DNA of 64,000 bases from Phascolomyces articulosus. Its lineage: Eukaryota > Mucoromycota > Mucoromycetes > Mucorales > Lichtheimiaceae. Numbering within the stretch: position 1 is the stretch's first letter; each line of letters begins with the position of its first letter. The notes under the pieces were generated by a model, which saw only the letters and a list, made by a program, of their open reading frames with translations, had not been told where the DNA came from and did no database searches. The translations under genes were made by a program, and so were the position numbers. Location: the NCBI GenBank assembly GCA_025677815.1, contig JAIXMP010000014.1, positions 248,001 through 312,000 on the forward strand, read 5' to 3'. This document shows, in pieces, positions 47,635 through 62,000 of this stretch.

Positions 47635-48361
47635 TCACCATCAAAATCATAGTAATTTGAATCAGACTATTAGTATTATTATTATTTTTATTACTATTAT
47701 TATTATTTATATATATATTTATATATAGAAAAAAAAAGAGATAATTATTGTTCTTTTTTTATTTTACCTCTCCATTCCCTCCTATAAGTCAAATGAATCA
47801 TTCCTTCACCTTTCTTCTTATTCTTCTTCCAAGCAAATAATGATAATATTATTTTATTCTATGTACTTTATATTTTATCTTAGTCTGTTTTTTGTTATGT
47901 TTCTTAATTTGGCATTTTTAAAAATGGATCTCACGAGGGATAGATTATGTAACTGCTGTTAAGCGTGGAAAACCGGACAATATTACCGATTCTGTACGGT
48001 TAAATCTTTAGGAAATTTTTGAAAACAAATGTCCGGTCCAACAAGAATATTTCCCGTTCAACGCCTATCCAAATTCATCTTGGTTTATAGGTCTTTTTGG
48101 GGGGAGAAGGAGGACTTGTCCAAAAGAGATCAAACCCGTTCTCCTGATGTGGGAAGTGGCGGTATCTACTGAAAATTTGAATTGTAACAAGAAAAACACA
48201 TACAACAGTGCTTGTGTGGAGAAATTCAAATTTGAGATTTAGTGTCAAGAATATCGTTCTTCACCTTTCTTTCTCTCTCTCTCTCTCTCTCTTTTCTCTT
48301 TTTCCTCTTTTTCTGACTTTTATTTTTTTTTATTACCCCACACATCAATCATTACTAAATC
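47635..48361. promoter_or_regulatory. Spacer and 5' region of the Zn2Cys6 gene
   Basis: An ATT/TTA triplet-rich 3' flank follows SEC7 (about 47660-47720). A (CT)n run at about 48271-48292 lies some 70 nt before the next start codon and probably belongs to its leader or transcription start. A GC-richer patch at 47930-48180 has no open frame or RNA that I recognise. Confidence 0.4.
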
Positions 48362-50301
48362 ATGATGGATACAACGACCACGACGACTGCCACAACAACA
48401 TCTTTATCATCACCGATTCAAAGTTATTCTTTACCATCACCTACTTCACCATCGAGTACATCATCTAACACAAGTGTATCAAAGAAACGATCTAGTAAAT
48501 CACATGTACCCACAGCATGCGTAAGTTTATTTTTAGTTTGTTGGCAAAGTAGACATTGTTTCACTGATTAACCCTATTCTCCCCTTTTTTTGGGCCCTTA
48601 TTTTACGTATTTTCGTATACAAAACAGGTCAATTGCAAGAAAGCTCATTTAGCATGCGACTGTAAGCATCAGATTCTTTCCTGTTTTTCTTATAACATAT
48701 AAAACATAAAAATGCTAAATTCAAACCAATAAATGTATAAAAATAGTATCAAGACCATGTAAACGATGTGTTACAGTTGGTAAAACTGATTCTTGTTATG
48801 ATATTCAACATAAAAAACGAGGACGACCAAAACTTCGAGATAAACGAACATCAGCATCTTCTTCGGCTTGGAAACATGATAAAAATGAAAAGCAGCGATC
48901 AACTCATCCTCATACCAATCATCATCACAACCATGTCACTTCCAATAACAATTGTAGTGGCAACACGGCTCTAGCTACTACTATGGCAATGACAGTGGCT
49001 CCAGCTATTGCCCCAGGTATCGCTAACTCTTCATTTACCATGACGCAACCACCAGGATACCAACAGCCTGAAGAACAGACTCATTCCATGATGACGGTAA
49101 AAAAGAATAAAAAATAAAAATAAAAACAAACTTACGATTTTTTAAGCATGACGTTGTTTTCACTTTTGATTTCAAAAATAAAAAGACTCACATGAAATGC
49201 TATATTATATATAATCATAGATCTTCTTATCGATGGATATGCGATGTGCACGTGTATCAGATGAAGCTTTTGAATATTTAGGACTTTATCCTCAACAGTT
49301 AGCTCATCGTTCACTTTACGATTTTCTTACTTCAACAAATGGTTTAGAAAATATACATCGATGTTTACTGGATACAACGACCAATCGACCTGTATCGAAA
49401 ATCACCACTACCTCGGAGCAATTCGTCACTGTATCACCAACCCAATTACTCAGCATTGCAAATGGTTCCCAGACTTTCAAAGAAACGCTACATTTTAAGC
49501 AACCTAATGGCTCGTCATATTTTGATCCATTAGAAGCTCGGTTTTACCTTGGTGGTGGGTTAGGCGCAGATCTATTTGTTCCTTCTTCATTGGATCGTTT
49601 ATATGTTGTATGTTTATTAACGGTAAAGCAACGGTCTGCTACGATAGCCGCAGCGACGACAAGTAATACTGATGATGCACTGGCATTGGTAAGGATAATT
49701 GTTTTTTCAAGAAAGAGAGAGAGAGAGATGCTTACACAAAGTTTCAATCTTAATTTTATTGTTACATATATAGCTTAATGAAGCTACAGCTGATATTCGA
49801 CCGATCACACCAAAACAACGAGAACAATTATTACCACAAGATGAATTAAGTGCAGTGACTCTGGGAGATCCTCAACAAGCTTTTCATCAACCTTGGACTA
49901 CAGCCACTTCAACCCATTCACCATCAATATCATCGTCTATGGATCATACTGTTGATGCATTTAAATTATGCGACACAAATGTTTCTTCTTCCTCTTCGAA
50001 TAGTACAACCACTACCACGAGTAGCAGTACGACGGCCTTAACCGAACGATGGAATTCCGATGATGAAACACAACATCAGTTAGTCTGGATGCAACCACAC
50101 GACTTTGTCTATGCCCCTCAACAACAACAACAAACAAAACTCAATCTCATGGATTATACCAAAACATCTACTCCAACTACTCCATTTTCTAACACGACTA
50201 CTACAGCTACTATACCAGCCTCATGGAATGTTGATCAATCCGATATGACAAGTATATTTACTTCTACAGAATATGAAAATATGATGCGTGACATCAAGTA
50301 A
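48362..50301 (+). CDS. Zn2Cys6 transcription factor with PAS-like domain, Ert1/AcuK type
   Basis: The five exons are 48362-48520, 48628-48661, 48747-49096, 49221-49688 and 49774-50301, giving 512 residues. The Zn2Cys6 cluster, encoded over the first three exons, has its six cysteines in TAC-VNC-LAC-RPC-KRC-DSC order near residues 53-80. It is followed by the basic HKKRGRPKLRDKR segment. This spacing and the KKRGRP tail are those of the Ert1/AcuK/AcuM group, which control gluconeogenesis and use of non-fermentable carbon. A PAS-like domain starts at CARVSDEAFEYLGLYP (near residue 190), with the expected LYDFLT and FKETLHFKQ segments. Low-complexity Thr/Ser and Gln runs lie at both ends. It is predicted to be nuclear and DNA-binding. 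Exact orthology within the group is not settled. It converges on RIB7 with 273 bp between the stop codons. Confidence 0.87.
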
Positions 50302-50574
50302 AAAAAAAAAAAAAGAAACTCGAAAAACAGCATCTTTTTATACAGAACCTCAATTTATTTTATAAAGAGGGAATCCTCCTCTTTACAGTATAATTTTTGT
50401 AAATATTATTATATTTTATATTACTACTACAACTACGTACTATAACATAAATAACAGACATTTTACCATCCACTATTATTATTACCATACGAATATTATT
50501 ATCTTTTATACAACGAATTTGGATTTCTGTTCCCTTTGATGGACAAGTGATGGAAAAAATAAAGACATAAAGGC

Positions 50575-51691
50575 TTATGTAGTAAGGGTATTTGCGGAAA
50601 GAACCATATCCTGACCAAATTGTCGATACTTTACGTTGATCAATTTTTGACCATAGGTTCCTGCTTTGATTCCACCCTCCCCTACGAACATCGGAGCAAT
50701 CGTAACAATCAGGTGATCGAGACAGCCGCTGTCAAGGCATGATTGAATGATTTTGGCTCCACCTTCTACCATCAACCGCGTGATACCTTGCCTTTTCAAT
50801 GTTTCAAATACTGATTTCAAGGTTGGTCGATGATGGTCTTGTCCTAGTATACATAATTAAAAATAGTTCAGATTTTTCATCGCCCTCATCACATCCATCT
50901 AAGTCTGCTTTGTAATTTTTGTTTATTTCTTGTTTTTACCTGTAATATAAATAATATGGGCACCTGCTTCTTTTAATGCTTTCTATTACCCGTGGATTTA
51001 ATATTATCAATGGTGCATTAGATAACGAGCTTAAATGTTATTTTTAAAGGTAACAAAGGTTATTTTTGTAAACTTACCGCTGCTGGGTTAGAACTAGATG
51101 CAGTTGTTACGATCCAAGGTTTTCGGCCTGTGCCGTTCTGAAAGTTCTTTAATAGTTTACAATCCAATGGTAACTCGAGTCGGTTGTCAAGTACAATAGG
51201 TCGTGGTTGTTCATGGGATTTCAAATCAGACGCTATAACATGACGTGCTATATATATTGTTATTAAAAAGAAAAGACGCGTTAATTTTTTCTTCTTCTCA
51301 TGGAAGAACCTGTTTCGGATTGTACCATTGAGTTGTGGATTGTCAATACGAGCTGTTCCAATACCAACAAGTATACCATCGTGAAGCAATCGTAATCTTG
51401 GAGTTATTTTATTATTGAAATCAATAAGATTGAAATTTCAATCATATATTAAATCAACTATTCAAAGGAGCCAATTGTATATACAACCTAAAACAAAACC
51501 TATTTTTACCTGTGTGTCATGGCCATACTTTCAGATCCACTTAGAAGTAACTGTTCACCTTTTTTGGATATCATCCCATCCAAGCTCTGAGCATAAGTGA
51601 GCGTGACAAAAGGCCTCGATTCATTGGATGGTAGCCACTCAGTATAGACCGTATCCAGGAATTCTTTTGCATCAACATATCGCGTTTCCAT
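50575..51691 (-). CDS. RIB7: Diaminohydroxyphosphoribosylaminopyrimidine-type reductase (riboflavin pathway)
   Basis: The five exons, in transcript order, are 51691-51510, 51396-51326, 51247-51078, 50982-50940 and 50843-50575, giving 244 residues, the size of yeast Rib7. Family motifs are visible: RPFVTLTYAQSLDGMISKK at the N-terminus, LLHDGILVGIGTARIDNP, RPIVLDNRLELP, ITRLMVEGGAKIIQSCL and FVGEGGIK near the end. This is the RibD C-terminal-type reductase fold. The enzyme reduces 2,5-diamino-6-ribosylamino-pyrimidinone 5'-phosphate with NADPH in the second step of fungal riboflavin synthesis, in the cytosol. All splice junctions keep frame. The fourth exon is only 43 nt. The start at 51691 gives the expected N-terminus. 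Only 24 bp separate it from an F-box gene relic upstream. Confidence 0.92.
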
Positions 51692-51715
51692 TTTGGATAA
51701 AAAAAAAGAAAATTG

Positions 51716-51930
51716 TCAAGGAGTTGGGAAATTGTCCAAATCAGCTTGTGTTGATTGTCGGTCAGACTTTTCATCAAAAACGTTTTCCCAATAGAATTGC
51801 AATAATACGACATTAGGACATAATTTGGCCAGTATCTCCATTTGCTGTATAGTCATAAATCCGTCCCCTAATCCCATTGAACGAATATGATCACCTAGGT
51901 TGGTAATGTGCGGTATATTAGTTATTATTT
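51716..51930 (-). pseudogene. Fragment of the F-box/LRR-like family, relic 3
   Basis: On the minus strand one open stretch reads LGDHIRSMGLGDGFMTIQ, then EILAKLCPNVVLLQFYWEN, and stops at 51716. It aligns with the segment after the F-box of the two longer copies (HVRSLDLEDRF, then EKLAQLCPHVVSLRF in copy 2). Preceding codons (NIPHITN) match the NLPRVIH of copy 1. No F-box and no C-terminal part is found nearby. It is a short dispersed remnant of the same multicopy family, sitting where the RIB7 promoter should be. Confidence 0.5.
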
Positions 51931-53011
51931 TTATTATTTTTTTGCCGTAGATGTCTGTGTATCTTGTGATGTTAAGGATGCAATTGTAGGTGTTGGTGCT
52001 GTTGCTGATGCGTTTCAGTTGTTGGTGCTAATTAACATAGGCACGTCTGGAATCATTACGTATCATATAAATTCGAAACTTGCATCGTTTTCTCAGAAAT
52101 AAGGCAATGGTTGTTACAAAAAGTGGAAGTATTATTTTTACTGGAAAATAATGTTTCCTAGTGTTTCTAGTATGTACCAAAACGAAGTGAAAATGAATGA
52201 AGCTCCTTCTTTTTGACATGAGCAACTAGTATATCATCGGCTACTTGAAGTAAAAAACAGCATATATAGGAGAACTTTCTAAATTCATTGAATACAGACA
52301 CAAAGACGATTATACATACAATATATGCATGAAAAATACACATGGAAACCATAAAATATTGATCCTGAGATGTATTTTTGATAATGTATCTCATTGTCCC
52401 AGGACTTTAAAGTAATGGACTTAAGTAGAGAAAATTCCAGAATGCATCCCATTTCTATGTAAGTGAGTCTATACATGCTTGGTAATTTCCATATTTGGGC
52501 TTTGCATACACACCAATGCCAGCTATATACATGATGTTTGAAGTTAATTGTGGTTAAATAATTAACTATAAATCCATAATATGGCATGAAAAGTAAATAA
52601 CATTATTTTATATTATAGAGTTGTTATCATTTAATGAAAGTAGTTGAATAAGAAAAAACTATCATATTACATATGATGCAAATAAATCAGTTTTTTTTTT
52701 TTGGCACCCTTGAAAAAAACCATATTTAGAAATCGAGATTTGAATATTTTGAAAATGTCTGTGTAAGATAAACGATACCATATGGGTCAATGTCGTATAC
52801 TAAAACGTCAAAGTTTTTGCATGTCACATAGAACGACACTACATAAAACATCTTGTTTCTTAATAATTCTAAAAAATTTATAGTTCAAATAGATTTTCTT
52901 TATTGTAAACTTATTGATGTAAAATGCAAAAAAAAAGCATGAGAACTGAGGGAGAAGAGGAGGAATAATTTGTGTGTTTATTAATGGGCAAGTAGGTAGT
53001 CCTTTATTATT
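51931..53011. other. AT-rich spacer
   Basis: This lies between the F-box relic and the 3' end of the kinase gene. A GT-rich patch near 51955-52020 may be a further piece of the relic. No gene is recognised in the rest. Confidence 0.4.
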
Positions 53012-56000
53012 TTACATGGTTGGTGACCATCCAGCCCATGTATGACCAAGAATATGAGGATCAGTGGCAAGATCAATTAAACAACGAACTTGCTCTTGTA
53101 CTGAAGCACATTTCTCACCGATTCTGGCTCGTATATTGAATTGAGAGTCTCCTCTTGCTACCTTTCCCATGGCTATACGGTAAGGTTCGACATTTATATT
53201 TCTTAATACACTTTGTGACATTGTATCTATAAGTAGATTTGATACAATATGTTAATATATTTCTAAATCCCTGTAAAATTATATAAACTTTCTCTATTTT
53301 TATCTTAAAGCAGAAGGTGTAAAAAAAAAGATGAAACTTACAGCCTGGGTTTTCCAATGACAGCTTATTTCTAGCTGTTTCAAGCTTTTGTTGTGGAAAC
53401 CAAGCGATTTTCTGATCAAACGCAGATGAACTAGTGTCTCCTGTCCCTTTACTATTACTATATGCTTGGCGATCGGTCGTACTTTCATCTCCATATTCAG
53501 CTGTAGCTGACCCGCTTCCTTGTATATTTTCTATTTTTTTTTTTTTTTTGTATCCAATAAAGTATATTCAATTCAGTTTCTTCCGAAATTTGCAAAAGTA
53601 TAATTATATCTTAACAAAGAAAGTATCTTACGGTTGCGTAGCTTCGTTTCGCGTATTGCAGATTTTCGCCAATCCAGTAGTGGTTCTTTGATGAAAACGT
53701 CCATCGTATTTAATAATACACTTTTGTTATCATGGAACGCTTGTAGAATATGTGTCATTGGTATTTCCAGCATGCCAGATATTCCAATTGGTTCAAAGAC
53801 TGAAGTAAGTTGACGAGTAAGTCTGAATGGCATGAGTTCAGGGATTTGCAATATTTCAGTTGCAGAGCCAAATGCATGACCAAAGTCAATCGCAACCAAT
53901 TTTCCACTGAAAGATATATAATAACGAATATCATTAGAAAAGTTCACATTGATACAAAGAAAAATACGAGATACAAAACAATAATATACTCACGAGTTGG
54001 TATCCACTAAAAAGTTTTCCAAATGACGATCGCCAATACCAAGTACATATCCAGAAATAGAAACAGCAGCGAGGCTATGTGCAAAGTCATCTCGAAGGTA
54101 CAAGAAAGCTTCTGGTGAAGCTGCAAGACGTAAGAAATAGTCTCGTAATATATCCGCCCGGAAAAAGCTGCCACTAGCTTGGAAATTCTGGACGACCCGA
54201 TCACGTGGAGCCTTGATGTATGCTGTGCAGAAACCGCGTTTGTCTTTATCAGTTACAAATTGATGGAAGAATCGTCCATACGTATTTACAGCCTGTGCGC
54301 ACACATTTTCTTCGACTGATTTAATGCATACGCCCAGTGGTGCAGTATCAGAAATCCATTCGATCACACCAACGTTTGTAGACATTGGAACCACTTTGTA
54401 TGTCCGAATATTGACATTATGACGTACGCAATATGGGTCATTAAAGAGGATATCGTTCATTGTTCCAAAGAGTTGTTGAATACGTTGATCCAATCGAAGA
54501 TCTTCCCCTCCCTTTAAAAATATAAACAGAAAAAATGTATAATGTTTAGTAATTATATAGATTCTAAGCTTCATTTTTAATATATTTACCTTGACTAAGA
54601 AGTAATAATCTCTCTCGTCAGAGCCATGGATACGTAAGCGCTTTGGTTTTCTTATTGAGCTCATAACCAATAATCGTTGATCAAAGTTGACAATTCGTGC
54701 ATGATCTTCAGGGTGGGGCCGTCGCATTCCTGTATATTGACCTGGGACTTCAAGTTCCTGAGATAAAGCGTGTTAATAGAAAAAATAGTGTGTGTTGTAA
54801 CTTCTGTGTAGCAATATGTATATATGAATATATGATGACTCCAATATAGCTACCTCATCAAGCTCAATGCCTTGAAATTCGGAAAGAAATGGTGAATACG
54901 AAATAAGTTGATCTACCGGCTTCTTATGTCCTTCCTTTTTAAGTTTCTCAGTAATTACCCCAGAATAGTTTCTCAGCTTTCTGAACGTGATCTCGTTAAT
55001 TTTACTAATTTTCGATCCATTTACGCCTGTTTTGTATAAATAAGCGAAAATACGTTAATTGTGATTTCTATACTATATGGCGTTCAAGTGCTAATTGTGC
55101 GAAAAAAAAACGTTACCAAAAAGTTCCTGTAGAAAAGAATGATGTAACACTGCAAAGTCTTTGGTAAGTGAGCCAAGATCCTTGTTAGCAGTTGGGTTCA
55201 TTACAAATCTTTCGAAATCCATATATGCATCTTTCACATAATCCTTATCCAAATCTCCATTGCCCATTACGGTCTACAAATTATCAGCAAACCATACATA
55301 TTTAATTATACATTTTTTTAAGATCAATCCATACTTTCGTGGTTTTTTTTTTACCTCAATAAATTCAACAAAGCTTCCTAAAATATGCTCGGGATTTGTG
55401 AGTCGAGTGAGTTCCACTATAAATCTTTCCATAATCGGTGATTTCACAGCTTCATCTATCTTAAGAATTCGATCTCTTGTTTGGTTGTTCAAAGTATCCC
55501 AGATGGAACTAAAATGTTCATTACTAATACGGAAAGCATAGTATAATGCGTTGGGATAGATCTTCGCGATTTGATAGACGGCAGGAAACACATATTCTCC
55601 AATTGGATTATCCAATATAGCAACCATTTGAGGAATCCAGCGAATATACATCCATACAGGACCAAATGACTCAGCCTTTTTTTTTAAAAAAAATCACCCC
55701 AAAGGCGCATTAGTAAAAAGAAAATGGTACAAGTATACAATATACTTTTATATAACAAAAAAAAAAGCATTACCTTCATTTTGAACTCTGGTCCATTTGC
55801 TGGGTAACGTTCAATCAATTCTAAAAGTCGAGGGAATCGTTCGATTGCTTCGGTTTTTCCAAGTTCCATTGCTTTGAAGTAGCTATCAATAACAGTTCGA
55901 CTATACATATCCGTATCAATTTTGATCTACTTAGAATATTAGAAACACTAGAGCGAAAGTATTCTGATACTTTTATAAAAAAGAAAAACGAATAGAAAAT

Positions 56001-59000
56001 TACACTTACTTTGACACTGGGTTGGTTCTCTTCATTTACTGTAAGAGCATTATCACAGTACTGAGCCAGTTTCCATATGCATTGAAGGTGTAATGCTTTT
56101 TTCTATGATATATATCCTCAGATTAGATATCCCTCTCCATTTGTCTCTAAAAAACTATCCGTAATAGAATAAAGAAGAACATTTACCTCATCCATTGTAC
56201 TAACAGCAGCATCTTGCAAATATTGCCACCCAGTGCTATTCAGGTAATTGACAAGCATAGCAGCATCTTTGAATTTGTGTGTACTGAGTAAACTTGTCAA
56301 AGCGCCGGATGCTGTCAAAGTAGTAAACGATAGTTCAGGATGTTCTTGGACATTTCTTCTGGCAAGCTCAAAGGCATCTGCCGCAGCCAGTAAAAACTCA
56401 TGCTTAAAGCTACCACGTTTCATGGCAGCTTCGTTTTTCACAATCGAACCAATCATCTTGGAAATCAAAGAAAGTTCCTCTTTTTTACCATTTGTCATAG
56501 GAGCCATCAGTAATCGATTTTTAAGTATCATTACGACTTTTTCTTCCTTGCCAATTCCAAGTGAGTCGAGTCGTTTGAATCGTGACCTTAGTACATTAAC
56601 ATTGTGTTGTTCTTTGGCAGCGGATATCATTGCTTTGAGAATTTGTTTCTTGCAATCGTTAATAATATCTTGGTTTGGTATACGATCCTATATGAATTGA
56701 TAAAGATTCATCAAGCAAAAAAAAAAAAAAAATAAGATACGTGTTCAAAAAGCACATCAGCAACTCTCTATCCAAAATAATAAAAAAGCAAAGACTCACC
56801 TTGAATGTTCTTTGCATGCCTTCAAGTTCATCAAGGTACAAATTTCTTGAATCAATAATATCATCCCAAACGTCCATTGCATCCAGTCGTGTGTCAGGAT
56901 ATCTAATTTTGGTAAATAGCTAAAATTAGTGAAGTTGATTATGATACTATAAATGATCCATACAAGATTTTCTGTTATTCTTACTTTTGGAGAAGTCCTC
57001 TAATATATTTTGTCACTTTATCGATATCGGCTGCATTTCTTTGTAAGTCAGATACCACATCAAGAAAATCTTCCAGTTCCACCGTTCTTTCCAAGGTTGC
57101 CAATTGCGCCATTCGCTTATTGACAGCTAATGGGTGTAAACTTGTCCAAACAGATAATAAACTGTCATATGATTGACGGGTATAAAAGCGTGCTCGATCG
57201 TAATCATTGGTCCAAATTGAGTTTAGAGAGATATCTATAAATAAAGAACAAAAAATACGCTGAAATCAGCATTATAGAAATGTAAAGTACAAAAACAATG
57301 ACATAGGACGTTCTTTTGAATGTCTATACTACATACCGCATGCCACATGGTGAAGAAGGTATTTCATACGATCAGGTACTTCGTTTGCAGATGCAATAAA
57401 TTTCAGTACTGGATTAGGATAATCATCTGTCCACGGAGTAAATTCACCATCATCTTCGACGACACCTTGTCTCATTTTAGTATAACTACGCATAAAGTAT
57501 TTGACATATTCGTCCTATATAAACCAAATTAATATACTGTTCGCTCTCTGATTTATATTGATAAAAAAAATTGGATCGTGAGTCTACCTTTTCTGGATCA
57601 TCCCAAATTGTATCAAATTTGCCATCAAATTTGCCATTTACAAAAGCACCCATATCCTGCCATTCTGTAAGTTGTTCATAACAGCGTAACATTTCTTGCA
57701 TCCACAACTCTACTTCTTCAGGGTCAACATCTTCCTTATGGTCATCGTGAGCCTTGACAAAATAATTTACCGCCTCAGCATAACGACCTTGGATTTCGTA
57801 GTCAATTGCAACTAAAATTTCACATATAATAATAAAATAAATAAATGCAGCGATATAGTTCACAAACTTCGCAATTGAATAATTTATAAACCATACAATG
57901 ATCATACCTTTAGATCCTTCTACTGATGCTACATGTGATTGATACAAATTTTGAAATATCTCTGGTTGGTCAATAGATTTGTAGAGTTGTGCTAAATCAA
58001 TCCATTGCTTCTTATCTCTACCAAGCTTTGCAGTCTTTGTTGTTCGGGATCGTTTGGCAGCTATTTTTCGAAACGAAGAAAAAGAAATATTAACATCACA
58101 AATAAAAGTTACAAGTAATAATGAAAAAAAAAAACTTACGGTGTTCAGCATCACCCTGCACATATGTTAGGAAGTGACGCTCGAGTAAAGCAATAGCAAT
58201 ATTTTCGTTATAACTTCTTTGGCTTGCCATTTTGATAACACTACTTGAAAGTTCTGCAAAAGGCATTTCGTAACAGATTCTTAAGAAAGAACCGATAGCA
58301 GGCGGATAATATTCCGTGCTTTTCTCCAAGTTACTGTGAGTTATTTTCGCAATGTTTTCCATGTAACCATCCTTTAATATTGGAAGAGGCAGATGCTATT
58401 AGCTTTTATTCCGTTCACATGTTTGCATTTATTTAACGGCATACCTTTGTACGGTAAATTTCTGCTTGGTGGGATATAGATACTGAGAGTAATGCATGAA
58501 GTACTCGAGATATATCATTATCACTTCTTCCCAATACTTGCAAAGGTAAGACAAGTTCAGAATGTCTAATTTGAACATCAGGAAGTTCGCCTATTATTAT
58601 AAAAAACAATACAAATAATGAGTATTCAATATTCATACATACAAGATTTGTGATTATATATAAGAAGATGATGAAGAAGAAGTATTACCAAATCGATACT
58701 GTCGTGTCATTGTCACTCGTTTATCTCGAGCTTGTTTCTGTAACAGTTCAGTTCTGCGAGCTTGTTTTCTTCGACGGTCATGCACAAAAGAATAATGCAT
58801 TGCTTCTGAATCAGCTGTGGTATTGACAATACGTTCAGTTGCCTTGTCATATTGGGTTGCCTCCTTTGGCGGTACCCTACGTCGTCCTACTCTCCTTCTA
58901 TAATCATCTGTAGCTTGTTGGCTCAAATCCACATATAGAGTTCCGGGCTCTAACGTATCAATATCCATATGATCCCGTCTCAATGTGGGTGCAAAACTGG

Positions 59001-62000
59001 ACATCAAAGTCGTACCAACTATGCAATTATTAACGTACAATCATTTCATAAGAAGTTGTTATTTTTGAATTGTATAATAATGCTGATTTAAAAAATGGGT
59101 TTTATATTACCTGTTGCTGCTGCCTGTTGTGTTAATGAGAATTGGAACGTTGTTTGTGTTGCACGCACACCTCCGTCGAGATCTTGAGTAAACCACTATA
59201 TTTAAAAACGAGATCAGTTATCCAAATCTACTTGTATGGTATTATACCTTTCCTTCTCTATCTCCTTTCAAGAATGATCATCTTTACCACAGGTTCTTGA
59301 GTAGCCACAAATAAAGGAGACATTGGGTTTCGAAGCTGCCACGAAGTGTCAATCCTTTGATAATCCTTGTCAAACTTTGCGTTAGGTAACGGATTCTTGA
59401 ATATTGCTACATCATAATCATCTCCATGCTTAGTAGTATCCAAGATTATTTCAGTGCTATAGAGTAAATATTTGTCTTCCACCTCGGGCAAATAAAGATT
59501 ACTTTAATAACGTTTTTTTTTTTTGAGTTAGTAAGAATAAACAAGCCCTTGTTCCTTTTCAGTTTAGTTTATTACCCAAGAACAATGTTCAGTCGTTCAT
59601 AAATATCGTCTCCAAGGTTATAACTTGTTTTAATATGTGCCATGACAGAGTTTCGAATATAATCACTCGAATCCACAAGTCCTTGAAGTAATAACACTTT
59701 GAGTTTGTCGCCCAAAATTTTATCCTTTTCTTTTTGGACGGTATTATTGACCGATTGGATAAATTTGAAGAAAAGATGCTACATATATAAAACGATACAT
59801 ATTATCAGAATTTATTCTCGTTCCCACTTTTTGATTACGATATGAATGTATTAAAAACTTACTCGGCATTCAACACTTGGATGGTTAACAAATTTATCCG
59901 CAATCGTATCCACTGTAAGGTCAATCTGAGATAGGGTCAATGTATTTGCAATTTTATCCAAAATTTGAATGAGACAAAGCTGTGATTTATCATCTCTATA
60001 AAGGGAAAGAGGGATAAAAAAGCATTAGAAACATCATTGCTATCCAACACCAGTATTACTTAGTTCAACTACATTTTTTTTTATCTTACCCTCGCGTCAA
60101 TGTCTTTAGTAATTTCTTGCTTTGGATTGACTTGAATAAGTCAGGGATGCCTTCACTACCGCCAGCAATAATCTGTAAAGCAGTAATGCGTGGATCTCCA
60201 TACAACTGAGAAACAAGATAGAGAACTTTCACCATTTGCGTTTGAACGATCTCTGGACAGTTTATTTGTATTCGTCGAATGATGGTCAAGAATTTGGGCT
60301 CATTTACTGTTTTCTTGCTTTTAGAATTTCCAAGTGGATTTATATCTTCCAGTTCTTTAGTAATGATGCGTTCCAGGAATTCAGCTGGCTTGCCATGCTT
60401 CTTTTTGAATGCTAATGCCCAGCCAAGAATTTCGGCAGAAGCTCCATAAACGTTCCTTTGTGGGTTCATCAGGCTTTTACTGATAGTCTTGTAAAATGTT
60501 TCTTCTTTAAGACCATCAAGATTCACCTCAGGACCTTCGTAAAATGGATCCATATCATGTGCCAACACAATACCAGCAAGCTGAAGTCCAATTGCATCAC
60601 CATTCTTGGGTCTCTCTGTTGCTAATTCCTTGTAGATAGTATTCTATATATATCATCAACTAGTATTATTAGAGCACTCATTGGGATACTATTATATATA
60701 TTTGTAAAGGTGGGAGATCGGCTCATTACATACCGTGGGCACAACGATGTTTTCTCCCCAGTTTTGGAAAACGTCTTTAATGATCTGTATGTTTGTTTTG
60801 ACAACTTGAATGTTTTCATAGAATACATTTCCCATCAAGTAATCCTAAATGGCCCATAGAAAAAATGTGTGTGTTATCAATCTACTTTTTCCCATCATTA
60901 CTTTCTTCATCCAATAATATAAATATTTTCTTACCACATATTGGTACAAAAGGTATCGATCGTTGTAGTTATCTTTTTTCATTTTAACTTTCTGTCCCCA
61001 AACTTCTATAATTACGGCCATACTCTATACATGCATAAATCGTGTAATCCTTCAGTATACATCAGAAATCCCTCCCATTTATAATTGAGTCATCGATTTG
61101 ATATCAGAAAATAACGTACATGAACCATGTAATTCATTGGATGACCATATTGATTACCATCCAGCACAAGTTGCATCAACGGCCTCATCCAATATTGTGC
61201 ATAGGGTTCAAAAGGTATTGCGTTCAAAATAATGGCTTTTGCGAAAAACAGGCGTACATGAAGTGATGTTGCTAATATTTTTAGAGGAGGGGAGGGGAGA
61301 TAATGTTACACCAGAAAATATTTCTGTTAAAAGCATTGAACCAAAGCTAATGATATATTTATTACCTGGAGATGTAAATGTTTTGTGCAATTCCTTCATC
61401 CACAAAGGCATTTCTGTTGGGATTTCATTTCTATCCAAAATTTTTTTGGTTGTAAGAGTGTGTAATCTCTCGATAACATTCCGAAACGGTTTCATGCATG
61501 GATTTTCACTGATTTGGTCAACCTCCATCAATTCCTTTGGTCTATATACAAATATTCATTTTAATTTATATATAAAAATGTGCTTTGAAAAATATTTCAA
61601 GTTTCAACAATATTCATACCTAGGTCTATCAATTGTAACTTGTTCTTCATCTGAAGAGAACAACGTATCGCTATTAATTTCTTGCTCTGGCATATCATCA
61701 TATGTTTTCACAGCATCTATCGACTCCAACGCCATCTAAATAAAATAGCCAAAAAATAAATACAATATTCATTGTTTCATATCCACTTCTCATGTGGTAT
61801 ATAGAAACTTACATCAATAAGTGTCACTTGAGATAAACTATTTAAGCATTCTCAAACCATTAGTAACAGATCTTTAAGAAATAAATGAGGAGAGTCTTCA
61901 TACTGATAAGTATATACAATTGAATGTATACTAACCTCTCAGTCGTTGTCTGTAATGTTTCCATGTACCGTACGTTTCCTTTATCTTCATCATCTTTTCT

